In this document: positions 36,814 through 51,085 of the stretch, one piece after another
Numbering within the stretch: the stretch's first letter is position 1
Layout of the letters: every line of letters starts with the position of its first letter
Assembly: GCA_022385755.1 (NCBI GenBank)
Contig: MU278353.1
Coordinates: 1,139,000 to 1,202,999, forward strand
Length of the DNA stretch: 64,000 bases
Origin: Trametopsis cervina
Lineage: Eukaryota > Basidiomycota > Agaricomycetes > Polyporales > Irpicaceae
Direction: 5' to 3'
Notes under the pieces: model-generated
What the model saw: the letters and a program-made list of their open reading frames with translations, nothing else
The model's database searches: none
What the model was told of the DNA's origin: nothing
Program-made: the position numbers and the translations under genes

Positions 36814-39408
36814 TTACGCTGTGTTGTTGCTTGATCGTCTGCTGAACAAGCTCATGCGGGACACCCTCTGCGTGGACATGGCATCCTCGCTTTGGTGCAT
36901 TGCCTCCGCATACCTGTAAGTGATAGGTGAGACGAAGACAGCGTGGAAGTGCCTAGAAAATTGAACGTACAACAACTTGTATCGAACCAATTCGGACTCC
37001 AACTCCTCATGTCGTAGTCGAGACATGACCAGTTCATTCTGTACATCATTGAGTCCAGACGTCATGCAATGATACCGATCGATACATACAAGAATTTTCA
37101 CGTGCTCCGCATTCAATTGCGCCAAATTATCCTCGAGGGAGTTTCTACATGAAGAAACGGGTTTAACGGAGCTCCAAACGTATGTCCCATGCCCGGACTT
37201 ACACATGGGCTTGTAAAGTTCGGTTACTAGTCCGGAGTTTGTCCATCTCAATTGCATGGGCATCCCGTGTGCGCACCAGCTCCGCATACTCGGTAGCGTA
37301 TTGATCCAGGATAAAGGGCGTGATGTTCATCGAGACCGCGTCTTGGACAAACTGATCGATATCATATACAGCTGAGTTGCCCTCAGTTTCCTCCAAACCA
37401 CCGATCTAACCAAGTGTGTGAATTCGAGGAGCAAAGCGCACCGGTGAATGCGAACCTGGTAAACGTCTAGCATCTTGTTGTTCAAGAAGACGAGAAGTTG
37501 ATCAAACTTCAGCGAAAGCAGTGTTTCCTCGTTTTTGGCTAGAAGCATCACGCTGAATGAGAACAATGCTTCTATACCACTCGCAAGTACGTTGTCGTAT
37601 ATGCGAAATACAACCTCCAGTGGAAATCTGTTGAGAGTTGAGCGTACGCACACAAATATAACCGGATCACTCACTTGTAGCTAAACATAGTCAGGAACCA
37701 CTGCGAGCAGTACATACTGGATTTGATGCCTTGCCGAATAAAGTGGATATGTAGCACGGGAAGTAGTTCTTCCACCAGACGGTCATACTACCTGATTATC
37801 AGCGACCAATTTCGCCTTGTGAGACAGGTGCTCTACCTGGAACTGAAACATATGGTTCGTTTGTGGGTCCGCCATTCAAAAATTGATACTGATGCTTACC
37901 ATGCGTTGCTGTAGCTTGGGCATCTCAGGAAGAAAATGGCCTCGCAGATCATATGACTGCATTAAGCGAACCAAGAGGCAAAATGCTTCCTCATCTGGCA
38001 TCTTGAGTGAAGGTTAACGTTGATCGATTTACGTTCACGGTGAGACTCACATTCAGCAACAAGATGGCGGCGACGAAAGGGAGCCCTTGACAATACCCTA
38101 CTTGAGGATCATATCTGGTGGGCCACTCAACGTTCTGTGCAGGCATAGAAGATATCATACACGCACAATGAGTATGCTTTAAGCACATTGAAGAGGTTTT
38201 CTTGGCCTATGCCCTGACCCTCAATAAAGAACGCGTTGTGGGGGAATGTTCTGCCCAGGTCACGAGTGATTGCCTTTTCATGAGGACTCGGGTCTTTCAA
38301 TAGCTTCAAGTATGTTTCTTCCAGTGCAACGTCCTTAGAGGCGGACCTGGTAACCGTCTACGATAAGACGCCCTCCCGCGAAGTTAAATGCTGACATGTC
38401 CTACCTACATTAACTGCCAAATCATACCACGCAGCGATTTGGGTATTCCTCGTTCAATCGCTCTCGCGAGTTCCTGTGGATGCGCGGCTGCATACGCCTG
38501 GTAATCCGATACTACGTCACCCCAGAACGCTGCAGCGAAGATATGAAAGGCTAAACTGGGAGATGAGTGCAATTCGACGTACTCCAATCGACCTCATTTC
38601 CGGATGCCGTCTCTTGCCTCTTTCCAAATTCCTCTTGCAGCCTTAACTGACCGTCAAGGCTTGCACGACGTTCACTCTCATCTGTCGCCGTATCTATCCT
38701 TGACAGAATTCCCGATACAATGGTTGAGTTCGAGGCTGTCTTCTTATGTGTTCGGTTCGTATGTACCAGTCTGATCAACTCTGAGCCATCCAGCGTGTCT
38801 CGTCGTTCATCGTGCAGAGTCGCAGTTTCGGCGAGCGTGTGTGCATCGAAATCCAGCGTACCGTGCGACTCGGTTGCTTCTTCCTCGGCGGTATTTGATA
38901 TATCTACGCTCTGCCGCGCACTGCTCAGCAGCACAGTCGAAAAACGCGTATCGTCGTCAGTGACATCTGATGCTGCAATAGACTCTCGAATAGAATGCTC
39001 CGTGCGTGTTGGTGACAAGAGTGCATCCAAGGTTCGAGGAGAGGAGGGTGTAGGGACGTCTATGGTGTGTTCTGGCAGCTTGGGGTGCGCATCTGGAGGG
39101 GTTACCTGCGAGGGTGGCATGGGCGTAACCATCGCTTTGTGTGGTAAATCACTGGTTAGGTTGAGGTCAAGGTCCTCGAAGCCTCCCTCGTTCTCTGCTT
39201 CTTGATCTTCATCGTCAGATACACCCTCTGTTTGATGTTTCCGCGCGCTGACGATCGATCCAGAGTGGGTAGCTGAGGGGGTCTTCAATTCCTCAGTGTG
39301 CGATTGCTCATCGTCTATTGCGAGCTTGTCCAGAGAAACTGATGACGGCCCGGGGCTATCCTTTGTCTCCTCGACACCACCAGGAGACATAGTTAGGGAA
39401 GACTGCAA
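36814..39408 (-). CDS. Rab GTPase-activating protein, TBC domain, Gyp5/EVI5-like
   Basis: Multi-exon gene. The first 270 residues are acidic and Ser/Thr-rich. The TBC domain starts VDWTFWGDVVSDYQAY after a 56-base intron. It has RGIPKSLRGMIWQLM, the catalytic arginine-finger motif ITRDLGRTFPHNAFF and the glutamine-finger motif YDPQVGYCQGLPFVAAILLL, then EEAFCLLVRLMQSYDLRGHF and PLEVVFRIYDNVLASGIEAL. A C-terminal coiled coil follows (LQAHVKSLEDNLAQLNAEHV; MSRLRHEELESELVRYKLLY; YAEAMHQSEDAM), as in Gyp5/EVI5 proteins. Both catalytic fingers are present, so it should stimulate GTP hydrolysis on a Rab (Ypt1/Sec4-like in yeast), at the Golgi or sites of exocytosis. Start M39408; M39390 is an alternative six codons in. 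Confidence 0.9.
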
Positions 39409-41405
<1,997 letters not shown>

Positions 41406-41480
41406 TTCCGTGAACACTGAGATGCTACCTGAGTAGGAGAGGAGGCTGAGTGTCCTGAAGACTTTCGATCGACACCGGCT

Positions 41481-41490
41481 ACCTTTTATA
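41481..41490 (-). promoter_or_regulatory. TATA box of the manganese peroxidase
   Basis: The minus strand reads TATAAAAGGT about 76 bases before the ATG, a strong core promoter position for a fungal peroxidase gene. Confidence 0.7.
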
Positions 41491-41507
41491 CCATTCCATG
41501 ATGCAGG

Positions 41508-41514
41508 TGCACGC
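41508..41514 (+). promoter_or_regulatory. Metal-response-like heptamer
   Basis: TGCACGC matches TGCRCNC, the element described in manganese peroxidase promoters. It lies about 100 bases upstream of the ATG. The match is short and could be chance. Confidence 0.35.
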
Positions 41515-41699
41515 CACAAACGGCTACAGCACTGACGGTATCACTTCAACCCGAAAGACTGACCAACCAATAGGCTCAGAGAGGTTTCGGCATGTCTCGA
41601 CCATTGGTGCGCCGGCGTACCACCCGTGGAGACTGTACAGAATGGTTACGCTGCATTGGGTCGCGGCTGGGAGAGTAGATCCCGCTGTACCATAACATC

Positions 41700-41706
41700 T
41701 GCGCAC
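41700..41706 (+). promoter_or_regulatory. Second metal-response-like heptamer
   Basis: TGCGCAC matches TGCRCNC about 295 bases upstream of the peroxidase ATG. Manganese control is plausible but unproven. Confidence 0.3.
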
Positions 41707-42206
41707 GAATCGAGGAGCATGCTTGTGAACATGGCACCGGAACCGTGCTGATGAGGATGAACCTAGTAGGTTCGACGTGGTAAAAGCAATGCGTAAGCCT
41801 GAGTAAATGACCAGTACAACGGAGAGTCACGTCGTGCCCTCTCACAGGTCCGAGACAGAGTGTTGCCGTTGCTGTCTGGATGGTGTATGATGAACCGGCT
41901 ACAGCTGATTGATGCGTATGTTTTACTCACACTTGTACCGACATAACGGGCAGGGCGCGCGATTGGCAGGAGAGGCAGTGAAATTTCGCATGATATCTAC
42001 ACCATGCCTTCGGCACCGTCCCTTTGGTTGGGAACGCCTTGTATCATGGACCTACGGTCAACAAAGACCAGATGGGAGCTGTATCTACTTTGTTCACTGT
42101 TATTAGCACCCTGTAACTGAGGGTAGGTCCTAATTCCATAACCATATATTGCGTGTCAGTCACTGGGGACAGGAGCAATTAATGGGGGGGCTGAGCCAGC
42201 ACTTAC

Positions 42207-42323
42207 AGCATCTCTTGGCAGTTCTTCAAATGACCTTCCCCGTAAGATGGTTAACGACATTACTTCGAAATGGATGCCGTTCTCGGCCGCGTTCGACACA
42301 TCAGGGTCGAGGATGGTGAACAT
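42207..42323 (-). CDS. Possible first exon of a small unidentified gene
   Basis: ATG at 42323 opens 39 codons (MFTILDPDVSNAAENGIHFE ... SLTILRGRSFEELPRDA) that end exactly at a strong donor, GCT|GTAAGT. If joined to an acceptor CTCAG about 95 bases on, it continues in frame for about 40 more codons (LQGANNSEQSRYSSHLVFVD onward) to a stop. I do not recognise the sequence. It might be a small protein of about 79 residues or a leftover of a broken gene. Confidence 0.3.
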
Positions 42324-44266
42324 GGCGAGGTATCAGTGTAGGAGGCGTGGTACCCGGCCTCTTGACTCTCACGCAACAACCTCGGCACCAGCAAGTGCAG
42401 TGAGAAGCCGTAGCCTAAAAACCAATCGATGTCGTTCCGTCGCACTAAGCTTGAGGACCAGCGGTGTGGCAGGTACAAGGGGCCAGTGATCCGGACTGTA
42501 CCTCACCCACGGTGGAGGGAAGAGTCTCACACCGAATCCCGTCGTCTGGCATTTTAGGACAACTAACAACCACAACCGTGTAACCTATAGTGTATTTTTA
42601 AATTTTGCCTTGCAACGACAGATGACGTACCTTGATGCAATGATGAGACGAGATATTTGTATGAGCCTGGGACGAACATGTTACTCCCATGTTCCACATA
42701 ATACACAATCACCGCCTTTGAAGATTATTGTGCTCATGTCAGAAACTCGGTGATAATCGCCATGTTCCACCGCAAAGTCCTGATATTTCAAAATATGTGC
42801 GCATAAAGTCGAGACAGCTGGGATCCGTGTCCAGGTGGAAATCCGTCTCTATTATACTGTAGAGCTTACTATAAGAATCAAAGATGAGGGGGCCGGCGAA
42901 GCCGCTGGAGCTCGGCTATAGATTCTCATGCTATGTCAATATCTCCTACGCAGCCCGACATCTACCCACGTGCCTCAAAAGAGACTTTTGTCAGTCAAGA
43001 TAGTCAGGACAGCAGCCGATGGTGACCCTCACCTTGCTTGATAGTCGTTTGGGTATGCTCGACGGTGGCGGTGGACAATTGCTCCAGCGCAGTCCGCTGC
43101 AGCTGCATCGCGCTGATCGAGTTGAGGCTGCCGGAAATCAAGGAATCGTGCCGATTCCAAAAATAAGAGCATCTGCAACTTTATCATGGGCACATACCAG
43201 AGAACTGGTCGTTATATGTTGCAATCCAAACATGGTCTCACAGAGGTTTATTCGAAGAGTGCGACGCTGGTGCCAGAGCAGTTGGCTCCACCATGCCGCT
43301 TCACAGGTAATCGGCGCATTGTGTTCTTCGTGTTCGGCAAGCCAGACGAAGGTCGACGATATATTTACTGACCCAACAGCCGGTGACTCGGTCCTCGTTG
43401 TGCTATACTTAGAGACCCAGCATGGTATGGCCGACGACTGGGAGAAACCTAGAGATCGAGTGAACATGAGGTTCGAGGAAGTCGAAGCGTGCGATGCGTA
43501 CCATGCAATGGTTCGAGCAGGCTAATGAGCGATCCTTTCTATTCAGTACGATTAGCGGACGTCGGGAATCTAGAATGCGCGGAGGTCGTCGTCCCGATCA
43601 CTACTCGAGGCTGTTCGTCCCCTAGCCGTGTATATGGATCCGGTATGTCGAGTGATCAGAGGCATTCTGTGGTAGCAGAGTACGAACTCGTCCTGTGGTG
43701 AATGCCGCGAGCCTGGACTGTGGGATACGTTCCGCAGTTACGCGCAAACCACGTTCGAGCAGGTTGCGAACCGAAAGAATAAAAGCATGCTCATAACAGC
43801 GCTTGTAATGCAGAGGAGAGGGGCGAGCTCCCTTGCGTTGTATCGTCGTTCAAAGTGGCTTCGAGAAACACGGTGGCAAAAACGACAGGGCTTACTTCAA
43901 GCCCAGATTGATCTCAGTAGTGATAGGCTATAGCTCCGCCATTGAAATTCAAACACAGCTGTGGCCACCAAAAGCCAGTGGTCAAATGTCATATCACTAA
44001 GAATAGGTATTTTACATATTTTAATCAAGACAACGGTATTCAAGTATCCACCCAAGACGAAAAGGAGACCAGTATAATCTGACTGATAACAGTAACAAAG
44101 ATGTACAGTATGCTAAAAAAAAATGGTCTGACGGCCGTGTGGGATACTGCTGTTCGTGATATGTACATACAACCGTAGAAATCCATAATAAAGCCGCCCT
44201 TCTATCATACTTTGAAATAATGGACACGTTGACGTTCCAGCTGCCGTGTAATCCACAGGATCCGCT
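42324..44266. other. Gap with possible exons of an unidentified minus-strand gene
   Basis: No confident gene. Within about 43020-43480 the minus strand has protein-like open stretches (AVGSVNISSTFVWLAEHEEH; PITCEAAWWSQLLWHQRRTL) followed by a possible GT donor near 43195 and a second stretch (SLNSISAMQLQRTALEQLST) that ends at an excellent donor, AAG|GTGAGG, near 43034. I could not join them in one frame with confidence. This may be a degenerate gene. Confidence 0.3.
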
Positions 44267-46820
44267 TCAAGGCGACGCCGAAGTGGAGGCTACGGGCTTC
44301 ACGGGCTCACTAACGTCCTCCACGACGATCAATGGTACGTCGCTTGAGGGCTCCACCAACGTCAGATCTTGTTCATGTGTGAGTTCATTGATGATAGTCT
44401 CCTCCGAAGGGTGGAATCCAGCCTTCGCAGGAGGCAGTCTGACAAATAGAAGGATGAAGAACGACAAGGTCACCGCGCCGGCCGCAAGGAAGAAAATGGC
44501 CTTCGGGAATGTGGCAACCGTCTTCAGGAAAGTAGTTCCAAACACAGTAGGACCAAGAATAGACGCGCTGCAGGTGTACATCGTGCAATGTCAGCATTCC
44601 GATTAACACGCACTTGCATGTAGTAAAAGGATGGAACTCACCTGAGTGACTGCACGACACTCATCGCTCCAAACAGCTTTCCAGACTCTGTACCTCCGCG
44701 TTGGATGTACAGTCCGAGAGCGACGCTGGACACGGCGGGTGCAAATCCGGCGCCGAGCGCACCCGCCATTGTGAAAAGAGTGTATGGCAGCGCAGAGTTC
44801 GCGAAACAGAGAAGGGTGTAGCTGACTACCTCTATAGCGATTGAGACTTTCGCCAGTGAAAGGTCAAATGCGACCGCGTTGTGCTTGGTGGGCGTCGTTG
44901 CGAGTCCTTCTCGGGCCGTGTTTGCATCCGTACGGCTCTCTTCGGGATCAGCTGGTAGATGAATGGGCCCCGTCTTCGGTTTAAACTTGAACAGTTTAAT
45001 GGCGACTGGGAGTCCAACAGTTTGAGATGTCAAGTAATACAACTGTAGGCATATACGCACGAGGGAGAATAGCAGTCAGATAGAGCGCTCTGGTGACGCC
45101 TACCATACTGAGCCAATACCCGATCTATGAAGGCATTTTAATAGCATGTCTACCAGAGCAGGCATGGACTAACCTCCTCAGACGTCCATCCGAAGGCAGA
45201 AGCGGTATATTGGAACTTATAAGTGTACGATCCCTTAGGAAGAAATGAGCATCATGAATATTACAGGCAAAGGTGCATCGACATAACGTACCAAGACAAG
45301 TTGTGTGCTGCCGTACGCGAAAGCAAGTAACATGAGATTCCAATCGCGCTTCGGTCGCTTAAGCGGGTTTACATCGTCTCCCACAGGTGCAGCAGGGTAA
45401 AACAATGCGAGCGGCGTCAAAAAGCCGAAAAGCTTGGTCGACCAACGCAGGATGCGGGAACGTTTCCGTCCTCGAGCTGCTTGCTCTTCCTCTCTTTTGA
45501 GTTTGCGCGCTTCAAGTTGTCGACGCTTGCTCAGCGATTCCGGTACGACAAACCACACAAGTACAGCGTAGAGCGCATGCAAAGTAGTCGAGATGTAGAA
45601 GACAGAGAGAGGGGACCCCGTGAAGTGGATAACGATGCCTCCTATCGTCGGTCCAAGGCCGAAGCCAGCAAAAGTAAGCCCGAGGAAGAGTGAGAAGATA
45701 CGAGACCTAAAAGGTCGTTGCTGAGACCACATTTCCAAGCATAACGAGCCACTAACCTCGACTCCTGTGGGGTACAATCTGCGAGATAGGCGTGAATGGT
45801 CGCTGACAATGCAATCAAGCCTAACAAAGGTAAATCATTCGTCGATACATGCGCTTATATCACAAGAACGTGAACTTACCACCACATAACCCATCCAGTA
45901 ACGGACCAACTAACAGGAACATATAGCCACCGGGGAGATATTTGTGAAAGTGCACAGTCGATATGAACACAACATCGGTGATGAGTATCCCGAACACAGC
46001 GACACTTAACACTTTCACCCGCCCGTATCTGTCTGACATCTTTACAGCACTTAGTCAGTGAGCTCGGCTGATGAGGCGGTGGGGACATACAGAACCCCAC
46101 CACCCGGTGGTCATGCAACTCAGGATGCCCAGCGTCAACATCAGTGCCATGTTCAGTTGTGCAACAGCCGCTTGCACCCTGGGTTCCTTCGCACAGAATT
46201 TCTTGTCCGCTAACGCTGGATGAGACGAGATGCGCTCCAGAATAATCATCGGAGCATACCATCTGATAGGCCGCCAGCAACCATCATGGCAGCGTTCATG
46301 ATTGAATCAATGGTCTTGTTTCCTTCGCCAATAGTATAATGCTCCTTGTACGCAATGCAGGCGAGTTCTGTGAATATTTCAACGCGAGGGGCAGCAGTGG
46401 AAGCAGTTGCGCTTGATGCGAAAGGCACCACGCACAAGAACCTTGACAGAAAGCCTTCAGCAGCATTTTCCATCGGAACGAGAGTTTGCTCACGTACCAC
46501 AAGGGAGACGGTCGCTTGTACCATGGCAAGTCTTTCCTCATCTCGAGAGATGCGGTATCCTCGTCGTCCTCGTTGTTTGAGGGAGGCTCGTCCTCATACA
46601 AAGTATCGTTCTGCACATAATGGGGATTCACCATCTCTTCAAGCAGCTCATTTGCACCTATCACACCCTCAGGCAAAACCAAGCTTTCTCCATCTGCCGG
46701 AAGATATGATAGTGAAGCCCTGGAAGATGTTCTTGAATTTCGGGGCCTAGAGGCTGCACGATATGCAGGCACTCTCCCCGATCTCGTAGGAGAGAGTGTT
46801 CGTTGAATTCCAGCAGCCAT
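44267..46820 (-). CDS. Major facilitator superfamily transporter
   Basis: Multi-exon gene with about 12 membrane segments. An Arg/Ser-rich cytosolic N-terminus ends in RKDLPWYKRPSPLWYV. Transport domains follow: the MFS loop SDRYGRVKVLSVAVFGILIT, GGLIALSATIHAYLADCTPQ, GLTFAGFGLGPTIGGIVIHF, a long basic central loop (SKRRQLEARKLKREEEQAAR), then a second half with FGAMSVVQSLSASILGPTVF. The GRVKV and adjacent Asp/Arg residues fit the motif A loop between helices 2 and 3. It resembles basidiomycete TetA-like general substrate transporters of the plasma membrane or vacuole; the substrate is unknown. The start MAAGIQRTLSP is preferred, though an in-frame ATG lies 32 codons upstream at 46916. Confidence 0.85.
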
Positions 46821-47925
46821 CGTTGACGTGGATGAGGGCTGGTGGGGAGTGTTTGTGTAGAGAGAAATATCCTCCGTAGGGTAAAGATATCGCTCTGCTC
46901 TTGCTTGGTGGTGCACTCAAGACCATATATGCATGCGGCGGGCGTGGGAGCTGCGTGAGAGATAAGGTGCCGCTCTATCTTGAAACGTCGAGGTCAAGTA
47001 ACAGTTGTTACCTCACTACGATTTGTTTACTCCTCTGCTTACCGGCATCTGCTTGTCATGCGCATCGCTACTGATTTCGATTCCGCGCCGAGGATATTGT
47101 CGTGCAGCATCCGGATGACGAATGACTGCTCAACCTAGCTGCCGATCGCAGTATCTGATTGCATTGCAGAGATGCCGTCTGATTCCTCATTCGGGAGCTC
47201 GAGCGCTGAATATTGGGTCTCTCCGCCGCCCTGTCTCGGCGAGACAGGCGAACCTCAGAATAATGAGTACTGCACTACGTGCCCGGTTGCAATGGTTTAT
47301 CTGCGTATCTGCTATCCGCCATTATCACTATACCGAGTGTAGTAGCCGGCGTTGGAGTAGTGTGGGCCGTCCCTGATAGCAACTAGTGCTCGACGTACTT
47401 CTACACACTCCAGTCAGCCCTATCGTCAAGTTTGACATCTTTCTTTCCCTCTTGTCATGTCTCATGTCTCCACCAACAATTTTATGGCTCTGAAATGACA
47501 TATACGTCTCTTTGGGTGCGGGTTATTCCGATATAAATGAATGCCGCTCTCGCCGCCAGTCTGCAGATCCTTCCCGTAACACGGCAGATACTCTTCCACA
47601 GAAGAACCCTGTATACATATGTACTCAAAATACGCTCAAAATACGCCCAGAGCTCAGTCTGTCATTCAGACGTGGTAGATGTCTGAAGGTGGGAAGAATG
47701 ACATCTCCTTGTTTTCGTGATTACTATCCTGTATCCCACATATGCATCGCTACATATAAAATTCAGACTTTGGGATCAAGAGGGTTGTATATAGGAAAAG
47801 TCGACTGTCGACTATTTCCATCTCGAACAAGAGGTTTACATGTCGCAACAGATCTGGATACAGAGTATGCATACGCCACTTTGTATTACATACGAACTCT
47901 ACCATTCATCATATGAAACACGGCT
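46821..47925. other. Intergenic region
   Basis: This holds the promoter of the MFS gene (left) and the 3' flank of the membrane-protein gene (right). The only pattern seen is a short direct repeat, CAAAATACGC, near 47626-47645. Confidence 0.45.
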
Positions 47926-49238
47926 TCATAATTCCGCAAGTCCACGGAAGCTACCCATCCTAGGAGAAGTTGGCATGCTCAGGCTTCCGGTAGCCAAAGA
48001 CGCTTGGTTTATTGACGAGAGGTCGTTGGCCAGAGGATACGTAGATGGGTCATCAGGGTTCTAATAGCAACCAGATTCCGACATGGAGCATTATTTGAAT
48101 CATCAGACGGGGGCATAGAACGAAGCGATAGGCGGTACGACTCACGTATAGCTTGCTTCCAGAACCCAAGCCTAGGAGCTCGCGGGTTGGTGGCTGCAGG
48201 GTTTCCTGAAAAAGGCTAGGTGGAGCGGTTGCAGCTGCTTTCTTGCGCCGTAGATACCAATATATCGAAGCACAGGTGATGATAGCGATGAATGCAATAC
48301 CACCGACTGTGCCGCCAACAATAGGTGCGACTTTGCTGGCTTCGGCTGAGGAAATACTGGTCACAACAGCGGGAGAATTTGACACCGAGGAGGCAGATGA
48401 TGTCGAGAACGGCGGTGCAGAGGATGTCGAGAGCAAAGTCGAAGATGGGGTAGGTTGCTGCGATGAGGAGGTTGTAGAGGATGGTGTCGGCGTTGGCGTA
48501 AGAGCTGTTGAGTCCGGGTGATCTCCGCCTTCCACAAATCCCCTTGCGACTGTGACATTAAAATTGTTCGAGGAGACTACGTCAAGGTACGCCCAGGCGG
48601 GCACACTAGTATTCGGAGGTATTGGATCCGATAATCTGTAGCGCAACAAACATCAGAGATAAGGGCCTACGGTGTGTACGTGGAATGGGCTCACTGTTCG
48701 ATGTATGTATTGGTGCAATGCGAATGCCAATCGGTCCATCTATGCTACACAGGTGAATCTTGCCAGGTGATGACCATGAACGGGAAAACATACGTGGTAA
48801 TTGAGGCGCTTTGGCAGGCCGCGCATGCACCTACTAGTGAATATTGCACGGTGCTGCAATCACAGCGGAGGGGGCTGTCGATATTGATGTATTCAAAGGG
48901 CGAGGATATATTGGGCAGACCGCAGTCGAGGGTAAAAGCTTAGTGTGGGAACGGGGGCGTATGTCTGTCAGAACAGCTGGTAGAACAGACATTAAAAAAA
49001 GTATACACACAGGCAGGAGCTCTACATGAACCACATATGTATGCAGAGACTAGGCAAGGGCTTTGTGCCTTTGAATTAAACATCTGCGGTACTCATAGTC
49101 AATTCACACAATTTCGACGAGAACGACACAAGAGAAACGTACCCATTCAAAATCGAGCTCACATGTCGGAAGGCCTGGGTCCGATTGCACACCACGCAGT
49201 GAGACTAGTAGTGTGGTAATGAGGACGAGAGAGCCCAT
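47926..49238 (-). CDS. Cys-rich, Ser/Thr-stalked single-pass membrane protein
   Basis: Rebuilt from about seven small exons. Signal peptide MGSLVLITTLLVSLRGVQS. An ectodomain carries motifs of a widespread uncharacterised agaricomycete family: WMFNSKAQSPCLVSAYICGS, CDCSTVQYSLVGACAACQSA, WTDWHSHC, PIPPNTSVPAWAYLDV and NNFNVTVARG. A Ser/Thr/Pro stalk follows, likely heavily O-glycosylated (about 60 residues), then one membrane helix (VGGIAFIAIITCASIYWYL) with RRKKA after it, so the C-terminus is cytosolic. After a further intron (KLY|NPDDPSTYPLAND) the tail runs to a TGA. All joins are in phase. The layout recalls Wsc/Mid2-like wall sensors, but the ectodomain is different and the function is unknown. 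Confidence 0.8.
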
Positions 49239-49873
49239 AGGTGAGGTAGGGTAATGGCGATGAAGCTGAAGCTGAACCAGGTCGAATAGGGTATACAAGT
49301 ATATGTGGCGTAGAGTTTATAAGGCTCCCCTCCATGAATTATCCGCACGAAAAGAAGCCACGAGCCGGGTGGACGGACCACGACATGAAATGGCTGTCCT
49401 GTTCTGTGGCGCGTCTTGGATGCTTGGTGCGTAAGCTTCATATCGAGGCATACTAAACCCGCAGGAATCGCTGGATCACTGATTATTGGATAATTCCGCT
49501 CCTGTTGACACCTGCCTTCTTCGCCATGCACCTGCGTGGCGCAAGGGGCCAGGTCTCATCGCGTATGATCCGTGCGCTTTCGAACGCCTGTACAGTAGTG
49601 TTCAAATAGTGAGGATCCGGGCCAGGCAGCACGAGAAAGTATACAGTAATGGCGAGTCGGGTCCACAGAGACGGATTCGGGCAATCCAAAGTTTGCCCGC
49701 GAGAGAACCATCTTCATGTGTGCCTTCAGAGATAGGGGCATATCACGATGTGTCCCTGATGCGTGCTGCAAGACGACACCACCAATTACAGCAGCAAAGC
49801 AGGGCTCGTATCACTAATCCTGCTTCTATGCATCAGATACTCGGAAGCAGTGTGTGGCGTAAATACATACAGA
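49239..49873. other. Intergenic region
   Basis: Promoter side of the membrane-protein gene. No further gene is recognised. Confidence 0.45.
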
Positions 49874-50150
49874 TCAACGGTAAGCAGCAGCATGTGCAAG
49901 ACACGTAGACCAAAAGCGCCGGGAGTCTGAGTCTGAGGGCATTTGCATGTCCGCAAGGAAGCCACCACTGTGCTGCGAGTTTGTGATCTCCAGGCTGAAA
50001 TATCCGTACAAGCTCCTGTCCCAAAGTGAATCTGTCTGAAAACATATTTTGAGCGGGATGATCAACATAGAGAGCACTCACGAGCGATTTAAAGCCCACT
50101 AACTCCAACCAATTGCTTCTAGTCTCACTCGTTCCACCGAAACATATTTT
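49874..50150 (-). CDS. Unidentified two-exon gene fragment
   Basis: An exon ending GFKSL at 50082 (CTC|GTGAGT) is joined in phase across a 46-base intron to an exon 50035-49874. The product reads FGGTSETRSNWLELVGFKSL, then TDSLWDRSLYGYFSLEITNS, QHSGGFLADMQMPSDSDSRR and FWSTCLAHAAAYR, then a stop. It is strongly protein-like and well spliced, but no start codon or upstream exon was found, and I do not recognise the family. It may be the 3' end of a gene whose beginning is lost or lies in small exons further right. Confidence 0.45.
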
Positions 50151-51085
50151 CGTTGATTAACCTCAGAGCATGGAATGAGCGTCGGTGCAATTGCCTTGGT
50201 TCAAAGGATGATGGACTACGGTTGTTGAGGATCGGAGGTCGCGCCCAATCCCCGGTCGCTGTTGCAATCACGCCAGCGTCACTTACGTCATTCAATCCTC
50301 CAGAACGCCAGTGTGGACGATGGCCACCCTGCGTTTATCCCTGCCACCTTCTGACTCACTGGCAATCGCACATATTTACAAACACTACGACGCACCAAAT
50401 TCGGCGCGACCTTGCTTGAGGCCCAGCTCGCCTCCCCTTCAACGACTTGCAGCATGGGTCTAGCCGTCCGTACTCTGCTTTCTCATTCCTCCGGCTCACA
50501 GACAACGCCACTATATGCTGCTATGGGTCGTGTCTTAACGTGTGCATATACGTGTGTATGTGTTTGGGAATGCATGTGAGCTGAGATAACAGTAAACCTA
50601 GCTGATGCTCAAAGTTGATGCGTCTCTGCTCGTCTTATTTATCCGCTTGCCACACACGGACGATGCACGCCACAGCGAACCGTAGCCTGTAATTCACGGG
50701 ATAATATCCTTCCGGGTATATGTCGAGATTGAGACAGTTCCCTGTCCTACCACCATCATATCTCCAGAACAGGCATAACTACGCGATGATACTTGCACCG
50801 CCCTGTTACTCACAGAAGAGAAGAAACCTTGAAATAGGTCGTGATTTGAGGCCGTACAGCTGACACCTTGACGAGTGGAATCGATATTCATTGCATGGCC
50901 GAGTATGGTGACGAAATTCAGGTCTGTTCTTTTTTGTTATCGAACCGGGAACTCGAACATAATATGATGCTATAACAGAAATATGACTGATATAACTTGC
51001 ACTAAGAGAAATCAGTGTCACGAAGCAGCGTTACTAGACTATGGTGTTTACGTTGTCTACGCGGGATGCGTCTACCATAGAGGCA
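50151..51085. other. Intergenic region, no gene recognised
   Basis: No confident gene is seen. Undetected small exons belonging to the fragment at 49874 could lie here. Confidence 0.4.

Larger units (their letters stand above)
41406..42206. other. Peroxidase promoter region
   Basis: This is the upstream region of the manganese peroxidase. It holds a TATA box and two heptamers matching the metal-response consensus TGCRCNC, listed separately. No confident gene is seen; a possible second exon of the small gene at 42207-42323 would lie near 42000-42115. Confidence 0.5.
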
